Below are positions 45,471 to 54,727 of a stretch of 64,000 nucleotides of DNA, one piece after another. The number at the start of each line of letters is the position of its first letter. Position 1 is the stretch's first letter. The notes under the pieces are model-generated. The model had not been told where the DNA came from. It saw only the letters and a program-made list of their open reading frames with translations, and did no database searches. Source of the DNA: Pleionea litopenaei (GTDB taxonomy: Bacteria > Pseudomonadota > Gammaproteobacteria > Enterobacterales > Kangiellaceae); the NCBI RefSeq assembly GCF_031198435.1, contig NZ_CP133548.1, positions 558,001 to 622,000 on the forward strand. The letters run 5' to 3'. Both the position numbers and the translations under genes were made by a program.

Positions 45471-46958
45471 ATGCGTTTTGCTTATACTCTTTCACTCTTG
45501 ATCCTAACTGGCTACATCGGCTTTACACAAACGGTTGCCGCGCGTACTCGTGAAGATACTAAAAAGGGGATGAATTCACTTAAAGTTGAGTTCTCAACGA
45601 ATCGCATCCATGGTTTATTTAACTTCTTACAAGCGATTAGTGATAAAGGGGCATGGCAATCCCCTAGCATTAAAGAGATTTTTCAAAGTAGTGAGTACAA
45701 CAATGAAGTCGCTCAGCAAAAATTATCCTTGTTTGTTCGTAGCAATTTAAACTTAATCTATGATTTAGAGACAGGAACCCCTTATCGACCTGCGAGACGA
45801 CAGATATGGCAATTATTTGTAATGAAAGCTACGCAGTCAAACAGCCTTGAAGACTTTAAAGAGCGAACCTTTGGCTTAATATCTAATAAAGACCATGAAA
45901 AAATATTTACGGCGTTACAATATTTTGAACCTATTTATGAGAAGCTGATTTGGAAGCCAGAGGTAGCAAATCTTAAAGGGCTAATTAGCAGAGCAAGTGC
46001 TCGAGCCAAAGAGGTCGACTTCAATCAATCATTTGCAAAGGTATTAAATTTCTTTGATGCTGACTGGGACCTTTCAGTTCCCTTTAAGGTCTATTTTTCG
46101 CCGATTCCCAATGACAGTGGTTACGCTGTTGCAACACCGCAAGGAAATATTTTGACCTTCTCTACGACAAGTGCTTTATCGACTGACGAGCAACTTTCAA
46201 TAGTATTTCATGAAATGGTCCATATACTTTTCGAAAATCAGTCTCTATCTATTAAACAAAATTTAGAGCGTCGCTTTCTTGAAAGTCGCCTTCCGACAAA
46301 AAGTCATGCGTATCATTTGTTAGATGAAGCACTTGCTACTTCTATCGGTAATGGTTGGTTTTATAAGTCTCTGATGGGTGAACTTGACAAAGAGGATTGG
46401 TATGCAACGCCTTATATAAACGGACAAGCAAAGGCAATTTATCCTCTCATTGAAAAGTACCTTACCAGTGAGCGAACGATAGATGATGCCTTTGTCGATG
46501 AATACCTTGCCTTGCACTCTGAGAAATTTCCCAAAAGTCACCTAGAAATTACCAATCTATTTGCAAATACGTCAGTGCTAGCAAGCGATAAAATCATGAA
46601 TCATGAGATGTTGTATCCAATGTATTTCAATAACTTTAATTTTTTGCGGAGTATTGAGACCTTTTCCCCATTGACGAATTATTCTGAAGTTTCTAAACAT
46701 TTTCAGCAGTTATCGACACGCATTCTTTTGATCTCCTCTAAAGCGGAATTAGAAGACATAAAGGTTAGTTTTAATCATAAAAAAAACGATAAAATAGATT
46801 TAAATTATAAAAGTGGTGTTATCCATTACTATCAAGATTCACAAGGCGTTATGAACTTTACAATAATGATTGAGAAGCTAGAAGACTATGAGAGGGCGAT
46901 GATCAAGCTTAAAGAAATCGAGTATCTCCCCAATACTATTGGGCAGATCGATTTTTAA
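45471..46958 (+). CDS. Exported HExxH metallopeptidase-like protein
   Basis: 495 residues with a signal peptide (MRFAYTLSLLILTGYIGFTQ, cut after AAR or VAA). VFHEMVHILFEN carries HEMVH (247-251), and LLDEALATSIG has a Glu at 286 that could be the third zinc ligand, so a gluzincin-type protease is likely, though family assignment is open. Periplasmic or secreted. The ATG at 45471 has AAGGA 6 nt upstream; the frame runs open to 45324 but that part looks non-coding. Confidence 0.75.
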   Translation: MRFAYTLSLLILTGYIGFTQTVAARTREDTKKGMNSLKVEFSTNRIHGLFNFLQAISDKGAWQSPSIKEIFQSSEYNNEVAQQKLSLFVRSNLNLIYDLETGTPYRPARRQIWQLFVMKATQSNSLEDFKERTFGLISNKDHEKIFTALQYFEPIYEKLIWKPEVANLKGLISRASARAKEVDFNQSFAKVLNFFDADWDLSVPFKVYFSPIPNDSGYAVATPQGNILTFSTTSALSTDEQLSIVFHEMVHILFENQSLSIKQNLERRFLESRLPTKSHAYHLLDEALATSIGNGWFYKSLMGELDKEDWYATPYINGQAKAIYPLIEKYLTSERTIDDAFVDEYLALHSEKFPKSHLEITNLFANTSVLASDKIMNHEMLYPMYFNNFNFLRSIETFSPLTNYSEVSKHFQQLSTRILLISSKAELEDIKVSFNHKKNDKIDLNYKSGVIHYYQDSQGVMNFTIMIEKLEDYERAMIKLKEIEYLPNTIGQIDF

Positions 46959-47042
46959 CCGAAAGAATTAGTTCTCAATGGCTTTTAAAGAACTGAAAAG
47001 CTCATTAACTTTACAGGGCGTTTAATAAGCTTGTCTATATCC

Positions 47043-47097
47043 CATGTGAGGGTTAGCTATGTCAGGGTTAATTATGTAAGAGTTAGTTATGTGAGTT
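47043..47097. repeat. 15-bp tandem repeat across a stop codon
   Basis: Three full units and a partial one: CATGTGAGGGTTAGC, TATGTCAGGGTTAAT, TATGTAAGAGTTAGT, TATGTGAGTT. The last unit contains the stop codon of the chemotaxis receptor gene on the minus strand (TAA at 47087-47089), so the repeat may have arisen from the gene end. The rest of 46959-47086 has only a weak AGTTCT/AGAACT inverted repeat. Confidence 0.75.
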
Positions 47098-48388
47098 CGG
47101 CTAGAATCGATAATACCTTATCCGAACTCTCGATTAGTTTATTAACGCCAGCTCTTACTTCGTCGGAGTTTGGTCTTGCTCTGGCTTCTCGATAAAGCTC
47201 TTTTCCAAACTCATGAACCGCTGGATGCACGTTATTAACCAGATCATTAAATTTTGCGTGGTTCTTATAAATTTGTCCTCTCGGTGAAGCTAAAAATTTC
47301 CCAAGCCTGCATTGCGTATGGTCAAGGAGTTCTTTGTCAGTGATCGATGATTGTCCAAATAGTGCAAATCGAAGAACTTTGTCAACCCATACAACATGGT
47401 CTGCTTTTGCTAGTCGAAGTAAGATTTGATCTTCTCCGTCATCATATAGTTTTAATGTAAAGGTCTGTAACTCTCTCAAAAGTTCCATACTTTTAAATAT
47501 ATTGCTAAACGCTTGTGATGAATGCTCTAAGCCTTGCGAAGTGGAGTGGACGCCGTTAGCCATCTCTTGTGATACCGCAGACTGCTCTGTTGCAGCCGAC
47601 GCAATTTGACTAGTGGCATCGACATTTTGTGTAGCGACTTCATTCGCTGCGGTAATGGTTTGGACGAGTTGACTTCTATCTTCATGTGATTCATCGAGTA
47701 GTGAAACAGCCTTTTTTACATTACCTTCTATGTTATGTGCACCATCGACAACATCAGCAACAATGGTTTCAATTTCACCGGCTGCCTCCGCACTTCGGTG
47801 AGCGAGGCTTCTTACTTCGTCGGCAACAACGGAGAAGCCGCGTCCATGATCACCCGCCCGAGCGGCTTCTATTGCGGCATTAAGTGCGAGCAAGTTGGTT
47901 TGTTCAGCGATTTCATTAACCGTATTCGTTAGCTTAATAATTTTTTGGGTCTTTTGTACGAACTGTTCTGCGAATTGACCTACTTGGTTGATAGATGTCT
48001 CAATAGCGCTTAATTTCGCAACGAGCAAATTCATCGACTCTTGGCCTTTTGCCGACTCATCGCTGGCTCTTTGTGCTCGCTCGAACACACTTCCTGCTAA
48101 TCCCTCTATTTCAGTTGCAGTGGCCGACATTTCTTCGATTGCACTGGCTAACTGTATCGTTTCACTCACCATAGAATCTAGTTTATTGGTAAACTCCATA
48201 CCATCTCGACATGTACGCGAGATAATTTTTGCAGACTCAACATTATTGTCGATCATCTGATGAAGCTTTAAATCGGAATCACTCTGTTTAAACAGTGGAA
48301 GTAGCCAATCTGGAACGCTGTTAGAGTCTAGGGTTCCGTCAGCGAATTTTGTTAGCCATTTTTGTACTTCAGACTTTCTAATAAACAT
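47087..48388 (-). CDS. Soluble methyl-accepting chemotaxis protein with CZB domain
   Basis: 433 residues, no membrane segment, so cytosolic. A short N-terminal part (about 90 residues) leads to the MCP signalling hairpin with the conserved tip [20 protein letters not shown] and [18 protein letters not shown]. The C-terminal 110 residues form a chemoreceptor zinc-binding (CZB) domain: [39 protein letters not shown] provide His, Cys and His ligands. CZB proteins sense zinc-linked or oxidant signals. Not near other che genes. An alternative start further down is possible. Confidence 0.92.
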   Translation of the reverse strand: MFIRKSEVQKWLTKFADGTLDSNSVPDWLLPLFKQSDSDLKLHQMIDNNVESAKIISRTCRDGMEFTNKLDSMVSETIQLASAIEEMSATATEIEGLAGSVFERAQRASDESAKGQESMNLLVAKLSAIETSINQVGQFAEQFVQKTQKIIKLTNTVNEIAEQTNLLALNAAIEAARAGDHGRGFSVVADEVRSLAHRSAEAAGEIETIVADVVDGAHNIEGNVKKAVSLLDESHEDRSQLVQTITAANEVATQNVDATSQIASAATEQSAVSQEMANGVHSTSQGLEHSSQAFSNIFKSMELLRELQTFTLKLYDDGEDQILLRLAKADHVVWVDKVLRFALFGQSSITDKELLDHTQCRLGKFLASPRGQIYKNHAKFNDLVNNVHPAVHEFGKELYREARARPNSDEVRAGVNKLIESSDKVLSILAELT

Positions 48389-48979
48389 AGGATCACTTAT
48401 ATCAAACGGTTATAAATTCTAGGATACTTAAAGAATAGTTTATTTAACCGAAAAGTCGAATCTTGAAACTATGTCTATGATCAACAAAAAATTGTCGTAA
48501 AAACAAATGCATAGGATTAGAAATAGAAGGGCTTGGGTTCGTTTAGAGGACCATTAAAATGACTCCGACTAATGTTGGACGGAGACTTATGGATGGCTCT
48601 TTCTATTCGCTATTAGATACGTTAAGGACGTCGCTAACCAAGGTTATTCCTAACGGGTTCAAGCCGCTAAAGCAAGGGCGATGCCGACAGAGTCTCAGGG
48701 CAAATTCTCACTGAACATTTTAGAAAACTCTATTTTTAACTTAATTGCATTCAAAGACTTGGTTTTCTAAGGAAACTTGGTGCAGCCAGACGCTAAGAGA
48801 AAAACTTATTGGTGATAAAGAGAAATATCGAGTTATTGTTAAGATATCCGAGATATTTTATCTGAGTTTAACTATCTTTTCGAGAGTCTAAGCTCGCATG
48901 TAATTTGACATAAAACAACGTCATACTCATACTCTGAATGTAGGTACATTCGCGTGTTTAATAGGGTTTTAAAAGGTTT
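48389..48979. other. 591-bp intergenic region
   Basis: Separates the divergent chemotaxis receptor and Hpt-REC gene, so it should hold both promoters; none could be called. The middle (48559-48714) contains a short open frame, and in another frame the words VQAAKARAMPTESQGKFSLN read like a decayed coding fragment ending at 48771 or so. Base composition there is more gene-like than its flanks. Confidence 0.5.
48559..48714 (+). CDS. Possible 51-residue small protein
   Basis: ATG 48559 has AGAGGA 8 nt upstream and opens 51 codons starting MTPTNVGRRLMDGSFYSLLD and ending at TGA 48712-48714. The peptide is basic and resembles nothing I know. A competing frame over the same bases looks equally protein-like, so this may be a remnant of an older gene, not a functional one. 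Confidence 0.3.
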   Translation: MTPTNVGRRLMDGSFYSLLDTLRTSLTKVIPNGFKPLKQGRCRQSLRANSH

Positions 48980-51394
48980 ATGGTTGCAACGGCGGTAGAG
49001 TTACAAAAATTAAAACAAGACTTCGACAGCAAATTACCAAGCTATCTCGATAAAATTCATGATGTCTGGTCACAAATTCGATTGGTTGAGTGGAATCGCA
49101 AGCTAGCAGAGTCTCTCTTATATTATTGTCATAAGTTGGCAGGCAGTTCTGCTATATATGGGCATAATGAAATATCGGAAAGACTCAAACAAATTGAGTT
49201 GGCACTGGGTGATTTGTTAGAAAAGGATCAAAAGAATAGCCAAGCGTATGAAGTTATAGAGACTAATTTAAGGAATATTCGAATTAATCCGTTGGATATT
49301 GAAAGGGAATTAAGCAACACTTTTGCAAGTAAGTCCTCGAATATAGAGCACTCTATTATCATCATTGATGATGATCAAGACACAGGAGAATATCTTAAGA
49401 ATTTGATTTCTAATATAGGGCATAACCCCTATTTTTATGAAACCATAGAGGAAGCCGTCGCTAATTTGCGAGAAGTAAAGCCATCTTTGATACTTTTAGA
49501 TATAAACTTTCCAGAAGGCCAAGTAGCCGGTATCAAAGCAATATCGTCAATAAGAGATGTCTTAGGGTATCGGGTACCGATCGTAATGATATCCAGTCGA
49601 AAAGATATGGCTGTTCGATTAGCTTCGATGACAAGTGGCAGTGATGGTTTTCTCACTAAGCCTGTTAAAGTCAGCGAGCTTGAATCCATCATTAACGAAA
49701 AGTCAATGGCGACCCGGCTTGAAGGAAAGAGGGTGCTTATCGTTGATGATGACAAATCGACGGGGTTATTTTATAGGGCGATCTTAAAAAGGTATCAGAT
49801 TGATACTGAAATTGTTACTGACCCGATGAAAACAATAGCAAAGATCAATGACTATAAACCCCATTTAATTTTAATGGATAATGTAATGCCTGGCTGTCGA
49901 GGAACCGAGCTAGCAGAAATAATAAAGCAAGATCCCGAGCTCTTTCATATCCCTATAATATTTATTACAGCTGATAATGATTTTGAATTACCAAGTAAAA
50001 TTCTATCATTAGGGGCAAAGGGCTTTTTATTAAAGCCAATTAAAGAAAAGAGCTTTATCAATACCGTTGAAAAGGCATTGCTGGTACAGCAGCATGTAAT
50101 TACGAAGTTCAAATCAAACCCAACGTTAAAGCAGCGGAATATTTATTCAAGCCAATATCAGTTTTTTGGCGATGTCGAAAGTAGCATCTCTAATTCGATT
50201 GCTAGTGTATTTGGGTTATTGTTGTTACGAATAACAAACTACGGAAATTTAAGGGAAAAATATGGTCTAGCTAGTTCTACTTTATTGCTTGATAAGTTTG
50301 TAGATACGTCATTGCCAAGAGAAATGGTTAACGTAAAAATCTGTAAATTTGGAGAGTCAGATGTCCTCATCTTACTTGAGCGGCCTAACTTGGAAGAAAT
50401 CGAAAGTGAAGTTAATGTTATTGCACAACATTTAAATGACGTGTTAGAACATCAGAGTGAAGATGGAAAGTTATTATTTGATGAAATTAATATGACCTTG
50501 GCTCTAACAACATCATCGAATAAAGATAATTCTATAGAGGCTATTCTGTCAAAGTGCCAAGAGCTATCTAAGCAAGCCAAAGTAGGGGGGTTGGTGTCGG
50601 TCGATCTAAGCAATACAATAGGCAGTCCTTCTAAAGTTCGTTCGATCAATGTCAACGTTTCAGATCTAATTCAAAAAAAGGCTTTTGCTTTATCATACCA
50701 ACCAATTATATCAATTGAAGACAGTTCAAATATCTATATTGATACTTATACTAGGCTAATTAACTCCGAGTTTGATGTTTTTGCTCCTAGCGAATTTTTT
50801 AATCATTTTTCGAAAAAGGAACACTGGGTTTCACTCGATCGCTTTGTTATAGAAAAAAGTGTTGATAAGTTGAAATCTATAAATACATTACCTGATAAAG
50901 AAATATTTTTAATCGTACGATTATCTAAGCAGTGTATTCTCAACAAAGATAATATTTTGTGGTTAAGTAATATAATTCAAAACAACCGAGTGCGGAGCCA
51001 AAAAACTCTCGTTGTTTCTCTACAGGAAGGGGAGTTTAATGAACACCGAGAGGGGTATCTTTATTTCGTCGAGAAACTACGGTTGCTGGGGTGTCAAATT
51101 TCCCTTCAAGGTTATGGTGAAACCAGTCAATCAATTGCAATTCGAAACGAATTAAAGCCCGATTTAATAAAAGTTGACTCTAAAGTTTTAAAGCAACATA
51201 AAGACTCTAAGGCTTTAGTTGCTGAGCTGGTTCAGTACTCTAGCTCACGTTCAATCAATGTGATCGCCACAAAAATTGAATCTGCCGATCGATTGAGTAG
51301 TCTCTATCAACAAGGCATTATGTATTTTCAAGGTAACTTTATCGAAGAAGCCTCGATGAATATCGATATCAATACAAAAATAAGTTTATTTTAA
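48980..51394 (+). CDS. Hpt-REC-REC protein with degenerate GGDEF and EAL domains
   Basis: 804 residues, cytosolic. An N-terminal Hpt-like helix bundle carries HKLAGSSAIYG (His51). REC1 has IIDDDQ and acceptor Asp174 in LILLDINFP; REC2 has IVDDDK and Asp300 in LILMDNVMPG, with Lys in LTKP and LKP. Residues 390-555 follow GGDEF topology, but the active site reads FGESD. Residues 570-800 follow EAL topology (LSYQPIISIED, IRNELKPDLIKVDSKVL) with TYTR where EAL should be. Both c-di-GMP domains therefore look enzymatically dead and may only bind nucleotide or partners, as in FimX-like hubs. Likely a signalling hub fed by phosphorelay. Confidence 0.88.
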   Translation: MVATAVELQKLKQDFDSKLPSYLDKIHDVWSQIRLVEWNRKLAESLLYYCHKLAGSSAIYGHNEISERLKQIELALGDLLEKDQKNSQAYEVIETNLRNIRINPLDIERELSNTFASKSSNIEHSIIIIDDDQDTGEYLKNLISNIGHNPYFYETIEEAVANLREVKPSLILLDINFPEGQVAGIKAISSIRDVLGYRVPIVMISSRKDMAVRLASMTSGSDGFLTKPVKVSELESIINEKSMATRLEGKRVLIVDDDKSTGLFYRAILKRYQIDTEIVTDPMKTIAKINDYKPHLILMDNVMPGCRGTELAEIIKQDPELFHIPIIFITADNDFELPSKILSLGAKGFLLKPIKEKSFINTVEKALLVQQHVITKFKSNPTLKQRNIYSSQYQFFGDVESSISNSIASVFGLLLLRITNYGNLREKYGLASSTLLLDKFVDTSLPREMVNVKICKFGESDVLILLERPNLEEIESEVNVIAQHLNDVLEHQSEDGKLLFDEINMTLALTTSSNKDNSIEAILSKCQELSKQAKVGGLVSVDLSNTIGSPSKVRSINVNVSDLIQKKAFALSYQPIISIEDSSNIYIDTYTRLINSEFDVFAPSEFFNHFSKKEHWVSLDRFVIEKSVDKLKSINTLPDKEIFLIVRLSKQCILNKDNILWLSNIIQNNRVRSQKTLVVSLQEGEFNEHREGYLYFVEKLRLLGCQISLQGYGETSQSIAIRNELKPDLIKVDSKVLKQHKDSKALVAELVQYSSSRSINVIATKIESADRLSSLYQQGIMYFQGNFIEEASMNIDINTKISLF

Positions 51395-51415
51395 ATACGG
51401 GGTCGGTAAAGATAT

Positions 51416-51449
51416 GGGCTCTTTCGTCTAAAGTACGATGAGCCCTTGT
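51416..51449. terminator. Possible terminator between convergent signalling genes
   Basis: GGGCTC (51416-51421) pairs with GAGCCC (51440-51445), loop 18 nt, followed by TTGTTTAG. It lies in the 70-bp gap between the Hpt-REC gene and the Roadblock/LC7 gene. The stem is short. Confidence 0.45.
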
Positions 51450-51464
51450 TTAGAACTATAATCT

Positions 51465-51827
51465 TTACTTTAGCTTGGAAAGATCGAGAGATTCCTCAAC
51501 TTTTTTAGCGACTGCTCTTGCCATACCGAGACTTCCTTTCGCTTTATCAATAACGACGTACAAGAAAATCGCGTCATTGCTATTAAGCAAGCGTATCAGG
51601 TGATACTGTTTATCTAAAGTAATTAGAATGTCCTCTATACCCCCTGCAATTCCCAAAGCTTTCATTGTCTTACGTTTCGCTTTAACTACTTCGGTATTGC
51701 CGGCTGCCGCAGTATTTAGGTCGAAGTTATTTTCACCCTCAGTGCCTAATATTAACCCCGTATCACTATCGACCAAACAGCCGCCCACAAACCCTTCAAG
51801 ATCTTTGAGTTGCGATATATCTGCCAT
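51465..51827 (-). CDS. Roadblock/LC7-domain protein
   Basis: 120 residues, a single Roadblock/LC7 domain: LKDLEGFVGGCLVDSDTGLIL opens it, then IEDILITLDKQYHLIRLL and IFLYVVIDKAKGSLGMARA. Such proteins dimerise and, in bacteria, are often paired with small GTPases (MglB type) or sit beside signalling genes. No MglA-like GTPase is visible here. It converges on the Hpt-REC gene. SD-like GGAGAG precedes the ATG. Confidence 0.85.
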   Translation of the reverse strand: MADISQLKDLEGFVGGCLVDSDTGLILGTEGENNFDLNTAAAGNTEVVKAKRKTMKALGIAGGIEDILITLDKQYHLIRLLNSNDAIFLYVVIDKAKGSLGMARAVAKKVEESLDLSKLK

Positions 51828-51992
51828 TATTTCTCTCCTCTACAAACAGTACTTTAACGAATAGGACAGATTAATCCTATAATCAAAATTTCTTTTAAAA
51901 AAACAGATATTTCGCTCAGATTCGTCTATGTATATCTATTTAATGAGATAGTGATTTGTGGGCAATGAGGTTCAAGCTCGAGGAATTTATCA

Positions 51993-52045
51993 GGACATCC
52001 ATTGATCCTACTCTTGGAAATTATCGAAATTATCAGGACACCCAT
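51993..52045 (+). repeat. Two direct copies of the dispersed motif
   Basis: GGACATCCAT (51993-52002) and GGACACCCAT (52036-52045) are preceded by TTATCA and followed by TGATCCTACTCT or CGATTCTACTCT, so the unit is longer than the ten-base core here: about 22 bp are shared. Confidence 0.75.
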
Positions 52046-52136
52046 CGATTCTACTCTGGGAGAGCAGTGGAGTCATGGGAATTAAATCGTCTTAATATTC
52101 AGATACATGCTACATGGTTTTAGAGTATGGTAAGAC

Positions 52137-52146
52137 ATGGATGTCC
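52137..52146 (-). repeat. Reverse copy of the dispersed motif
   Basis: ATGGATGTCC, facing the two direct copies at 51993 and 52036 across about 90 bp, so together they could fold as an inverted pair. Confidence 0.65.
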
Positions 52147-52295
52147 TCTAGTTATGTCTAGTTATTTACCCGTTGCTTCATCCAGATAAGGGTTCTAAAT
52201 TACCGTGTTCTTACGCCGTACATTAAGACTGAAATGATATAAAAATCAATAAGATAGTAGTGTTGTTTAGTCTGTTTATAGGTTGTTTGTACTGG

Positions 52296-53169
52296 TCAAG
52301 TCCAACCGGACACTTTCTTTAGAGAGTTTTCATAGTTAATTGGCGATAAATCACCGTTACTAGAATGCAGCCTTTCGAGGTTGTAATACTTCATGTAAGC
52401 TGCGACATCTTTTTTCATGTGTTCTCTGGTTGGTTGATGGACTTTTAAAATCCAGTCGTGCTTTAAACTACCAAAGAATCGCTCAACCACAGCATTGTCC
52501 CAACATGCGCCAACGTCACCCATGCTAGCCCCTCATATTGTAACTGGCCAGCAATTTTCGATAGTGATTGCTGGTATATTGAGAGCCGCGGTCACTATGA
52601 AATACGCAGCCTTTACTCGGCTGCCTCAAGTTATAGGCTTTCATTAACGCCTTGCTCACCAAGTCAGTCGTCATGCGTTTATCAATATGCCAGCCGACAA
52701 TTCGTCTGGAATATAAATCCATGACAACCGCCAAGTACATCCAGCCTTCACCAGTCTTCAAATATGTCACATCACCGGCCCAAACTTCGTTCGGAGCAAC
52801 TGGATTGAAGTTTTGATTAAGCAAGTTATCAGCAACCGAATCGCTGTGTTTTCTTTTCGTTGTTACCTTATAAGCCAATCTTTGCGTCACAAATAGAGAC
52901 AGTTCTTTCATTAATCGACTGACTCGCCATTCGCCAATTTCAAAACCTTCCTGGCGAAGTTTTTTTGTCATTTCTCGACGCCCAAGACTCTGCCTACTCT
53001 GCTCAAATAAGCGTTTCATTCGATTCTTGATACGCCATTCATCCACATCAAATACGGGCTTTTCTCGATGCTTCCAGTCATAAAATGCTGATTTACTGAC
53101 GTTTAGCAAGCGACAGAGCATTCTGACAGGATAGTGACAGGCTTCTGACTCAATAAACTCATACTTCAC
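52296..53169 (-). pseudogene. IS-B transposase orfB, frameshifted
   Basis: Codons 1-214 (GTG 53169 overlapping the orfA stop) run through WAGDVTYLK and FHSDRGSQY, then stop after YNMRG. The rest, MGDVGACWDNAVVERFFGSL with the catalytic Glu, continues in another frame to 52296. Removing one base from the run of four C at 52529-52532 (plus strand) restores Y-N-M-R-A-S-M-G-D-V, the normal sequence, so a 1-bp insertion has split the enzyme between its second Asp and its Glu. The stop codon lies inside the terminal repeat. Confidence 0.9.
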
Positions 53170-53456
53170 TTCATTTCTTTTGCAAAGTATTGGCTGGCTT
53201 TTTTTAAAATCTCTTTTTCCATACGCAATTCTTTATTTTCTTTTCGAAGACGTAATAGTTCGGCTCTTTCATCTTCCGAAATAGAGCTTTCGCCTGCATC
53301 TGATTCTAGCTTTTCTTTCCAGCGATATAGCATATTCGTCGTAATTCCTAACGATTCAGCTGCTTTTGACACCGAATATCCCTGCTCAGTAACCAGAGCT
53401 ACCGCATCTTCTTTAAAGCTTTGATCAAACTGTCGTCTTGACCTATTCTTGCTCAT
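53166..53456 (-). CDS. IS-B orfA
   Basis: 96 residues with helix-turn-helix (FDQSFKEDAVALVTEQGYSV, LGITTNMLYRWKEKLE) and coiled coil (LRKENKELRMEKEILKKAS), typical OrfA of IS3-group elements. Intact, but its promoter side is cut off by IS-C, which is inserted about 40 bp upstream. Confidence 0.9.
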   Translation of the reverse strand: MSKNRSRRQFDQSFKEDAVALVTEQGYSVSKAAESLGITTNMLYRWKEKLESDAGESSISEDERAELLRLRKENKELRMEKEILKKASQYFAKEMK

Positions 53457-53573
53457 CGGTACACCTCAATAAGTTAATCTAATTATCTCTTATTTATGTA
53501 AACCTCCCCTAAAATAGTGGCATCTACATTTGGAGTTCTTCAGGGTAAACTAAACCCATAGGGAGAACTAGAA

Positions 53574-53840
53574 ATGAAAAAATCACGCTACTCAGAAAGT
53601 CAGATCGTTAAGATCTTGAAGGAAGTCGAAAATGGCCGTTTGGTTAAAGAGGTGTGTAGGGAGTACGGGATAGCCGATGCGACCTATTACAACTGGAAAT
53701 CAAAATATGGCGGAATGGAAGCTTCAGATGTTAAGCGGTTGAAGGAGCTAGAGGAAGAGAACCGTCGATTAAAGGCCATGTTTGCCGATCTCAGCCTTGA
53801 GCATAAGATCCTAAAGGACATCGTAGAAAAAAAGCTATAA
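53574..53840 (+). CDS. IS-C orfA
   Basis: 88 residues: SRYSESQIVKILKEVENGRL and CREYGIADATYYNWKSKYGG form the helix-turn-helix, then a coiled coil ending LKDIVEKKL. It is the classic OrfA of IS407/IS2-type elements. The slippery heptamer A AAA AAG at 53828-53834 lies in phase just before its stop. Confidence 0.95.
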   Translation: MKKSRYSESQIVKILKEVENGRLVKEVCREYGIADATYYNWKSKYGGMEASDVKRLKELEEENRRLKAMFADLSLEHKILKDIVEKKL

Positions 53841-54685
53841 AGCCAGCGATAAGGCGAGAACTTGTTGACTATGCGAGAACTCAGCATGGCGCAAGTTTGA
53901 GAATGGCCTGTCGCGCAGTTGGCATCAGTGATTCTACATATCGTTACAAGCCGGACCCGCATCGTGATGATGATGTCATCACGAAGCTACAAGAGGCAGC
54001 AGAGCGTTATCCTGCTTACGGTTTTAGTAAGTTATTTAAAATACTACGACGCTGGGGTCACCGATGGAATCACAAGCGTATCTATCGAGTTTATTGCATG
54101 CTGAACTTAAACAAACGGCGCAGAGGCAAAAGACGGCTGCCAACGCGAAGCCCAGAGCCACTTGCTATCCCTAGCTCAGCCAATCACTGTTGGTCGATGG
54201 ACTTTATGAGTGACAGTTTATTCTGTGGTCGCCGCTTTCGAACGTTTAATTTGGTCGATGACTTTAATCGCGAGGCGCTCGCTATAGAAATAGATTTAAG
54301 CTTGCCAGCACCTCGTGTTATTCGCGTTCTGGAGCGAGTGATAGCATGGCGAGGTCAGCCAAGAAAGTTGCGAATGGATAATGGGCCAGAGTTTATTTCA
54401 ACCGCACTAGCCGATTGGGCAGAAGAGCAGCAGATACAGCTGGAGTTTATAAAACCTGGGACGCCAACACAGAATTCATATGTAGAAAGATTTAATCGAA
54501 CTTATCGAGATGAAATTTTAAATATGTATGTATTTAAAACACTCCAAGAGGTTCGGAAGATTACTGAGGATTGGATACGAGAGTACAACGAAGAAAGGCC
54601 GCACGACTCCCTGAATGATTTAACACCATGGGAGCATCTAGCCAGATTCAACAAGCCTGAAAACTCTAATTTAGAGTGCCACTAA
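53828..54685 (+). CDS. IS-C transposase orfB (reached by -1 frameshift)
   Basis: About 285 residues. The frame is open from the slippery A AAA AAG through KAIKPAIRRELVDYARTQHG to the end, so it is expressed as an OrfAB fusion; the TTG at 53897 would drop conserved residues. HCWSMDFMSD, LRMDNGPEFI and NSYVERFNRTYRDE provide the D, D, E triad. Intact, so the element may be active. Confidence 0.93.
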   Translation, partial: KKAIKPAIRRELVDYARTQHGASLRMACRAVGISDSTYRYKPDPHRDDDVITKLQEAAERYPAYGFSKLFKILRRWGHRWNHKRIYRVYCMLNLNKRRRGKRRLPTRSPEPLAIPSSANHCWSMDFMSDSLFCGRRFRTFNLVDDFNREALAIEIDLSLPAPRVIRVLERVIAWRGQPRKLRMDNGPEFISTALADWAEEQQIQLEFIKPGTPTQNSYVERFNRTYRDEILNMYVFKTLQEVRKITEDWIREYNEERPHDSLNDLTPWEHLARFNKPENSNLECH

Positions 54686-54727
54686 AACAGGGAGGTTTAC
54701 ATTTAAGTGTCCGGTGTCATTAAACCA

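Larger units (their letters stand above)
51828..52292. other. Intergenic region with motif copies, left of nested IS pair
   Basis: 465 bp with no gene. It contains GGACATCCAT at 51993, GGACACCCAT at 52036 and the reverse ATGGATGTCC at 52137, then AT-rich DNA to the end of IS-B. Confidence 0.6.
53497..54701 (+). mobile_element. Intact IS3-family element (IS-C, IS407-like) nested in IS-B
   Basis: 1205 bp with ends TGTAAACCTCCCCTAAAATA and TGTAAACCTCCCTGTTTTAG read inward, then GTGGC on both. TTTA flanks it on each side (53493-53496 and 54702-54705), a 4-bp target duplication usual for the IS407 group. It lies between IS-B's terminal repeat and orfA, on the opposite strand, so it is the younger insertion. 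Confidence 0.95.
52293..54727 (-). mobile_element. IS3-family element (IS-B), broken and interrupted by IS-C
   Basis: Ends read TGGTCAAGTCCAACCGGAC and TGGTTTAATGACACCGGAC inward, both running into ACTT; 16 of 23 positions agree and ACCGGACACTT is perfect. If the ends are taken one base further in, ACT flanks both sides (52291-52293, 54727-54729), a 3-bp target duplication. IS-C and its duplicated TTTA lie between the orfA side and this end. Without them IS-B would be about 1.23 kb. Its orfB is frameshifted. Confidence 0.85.
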
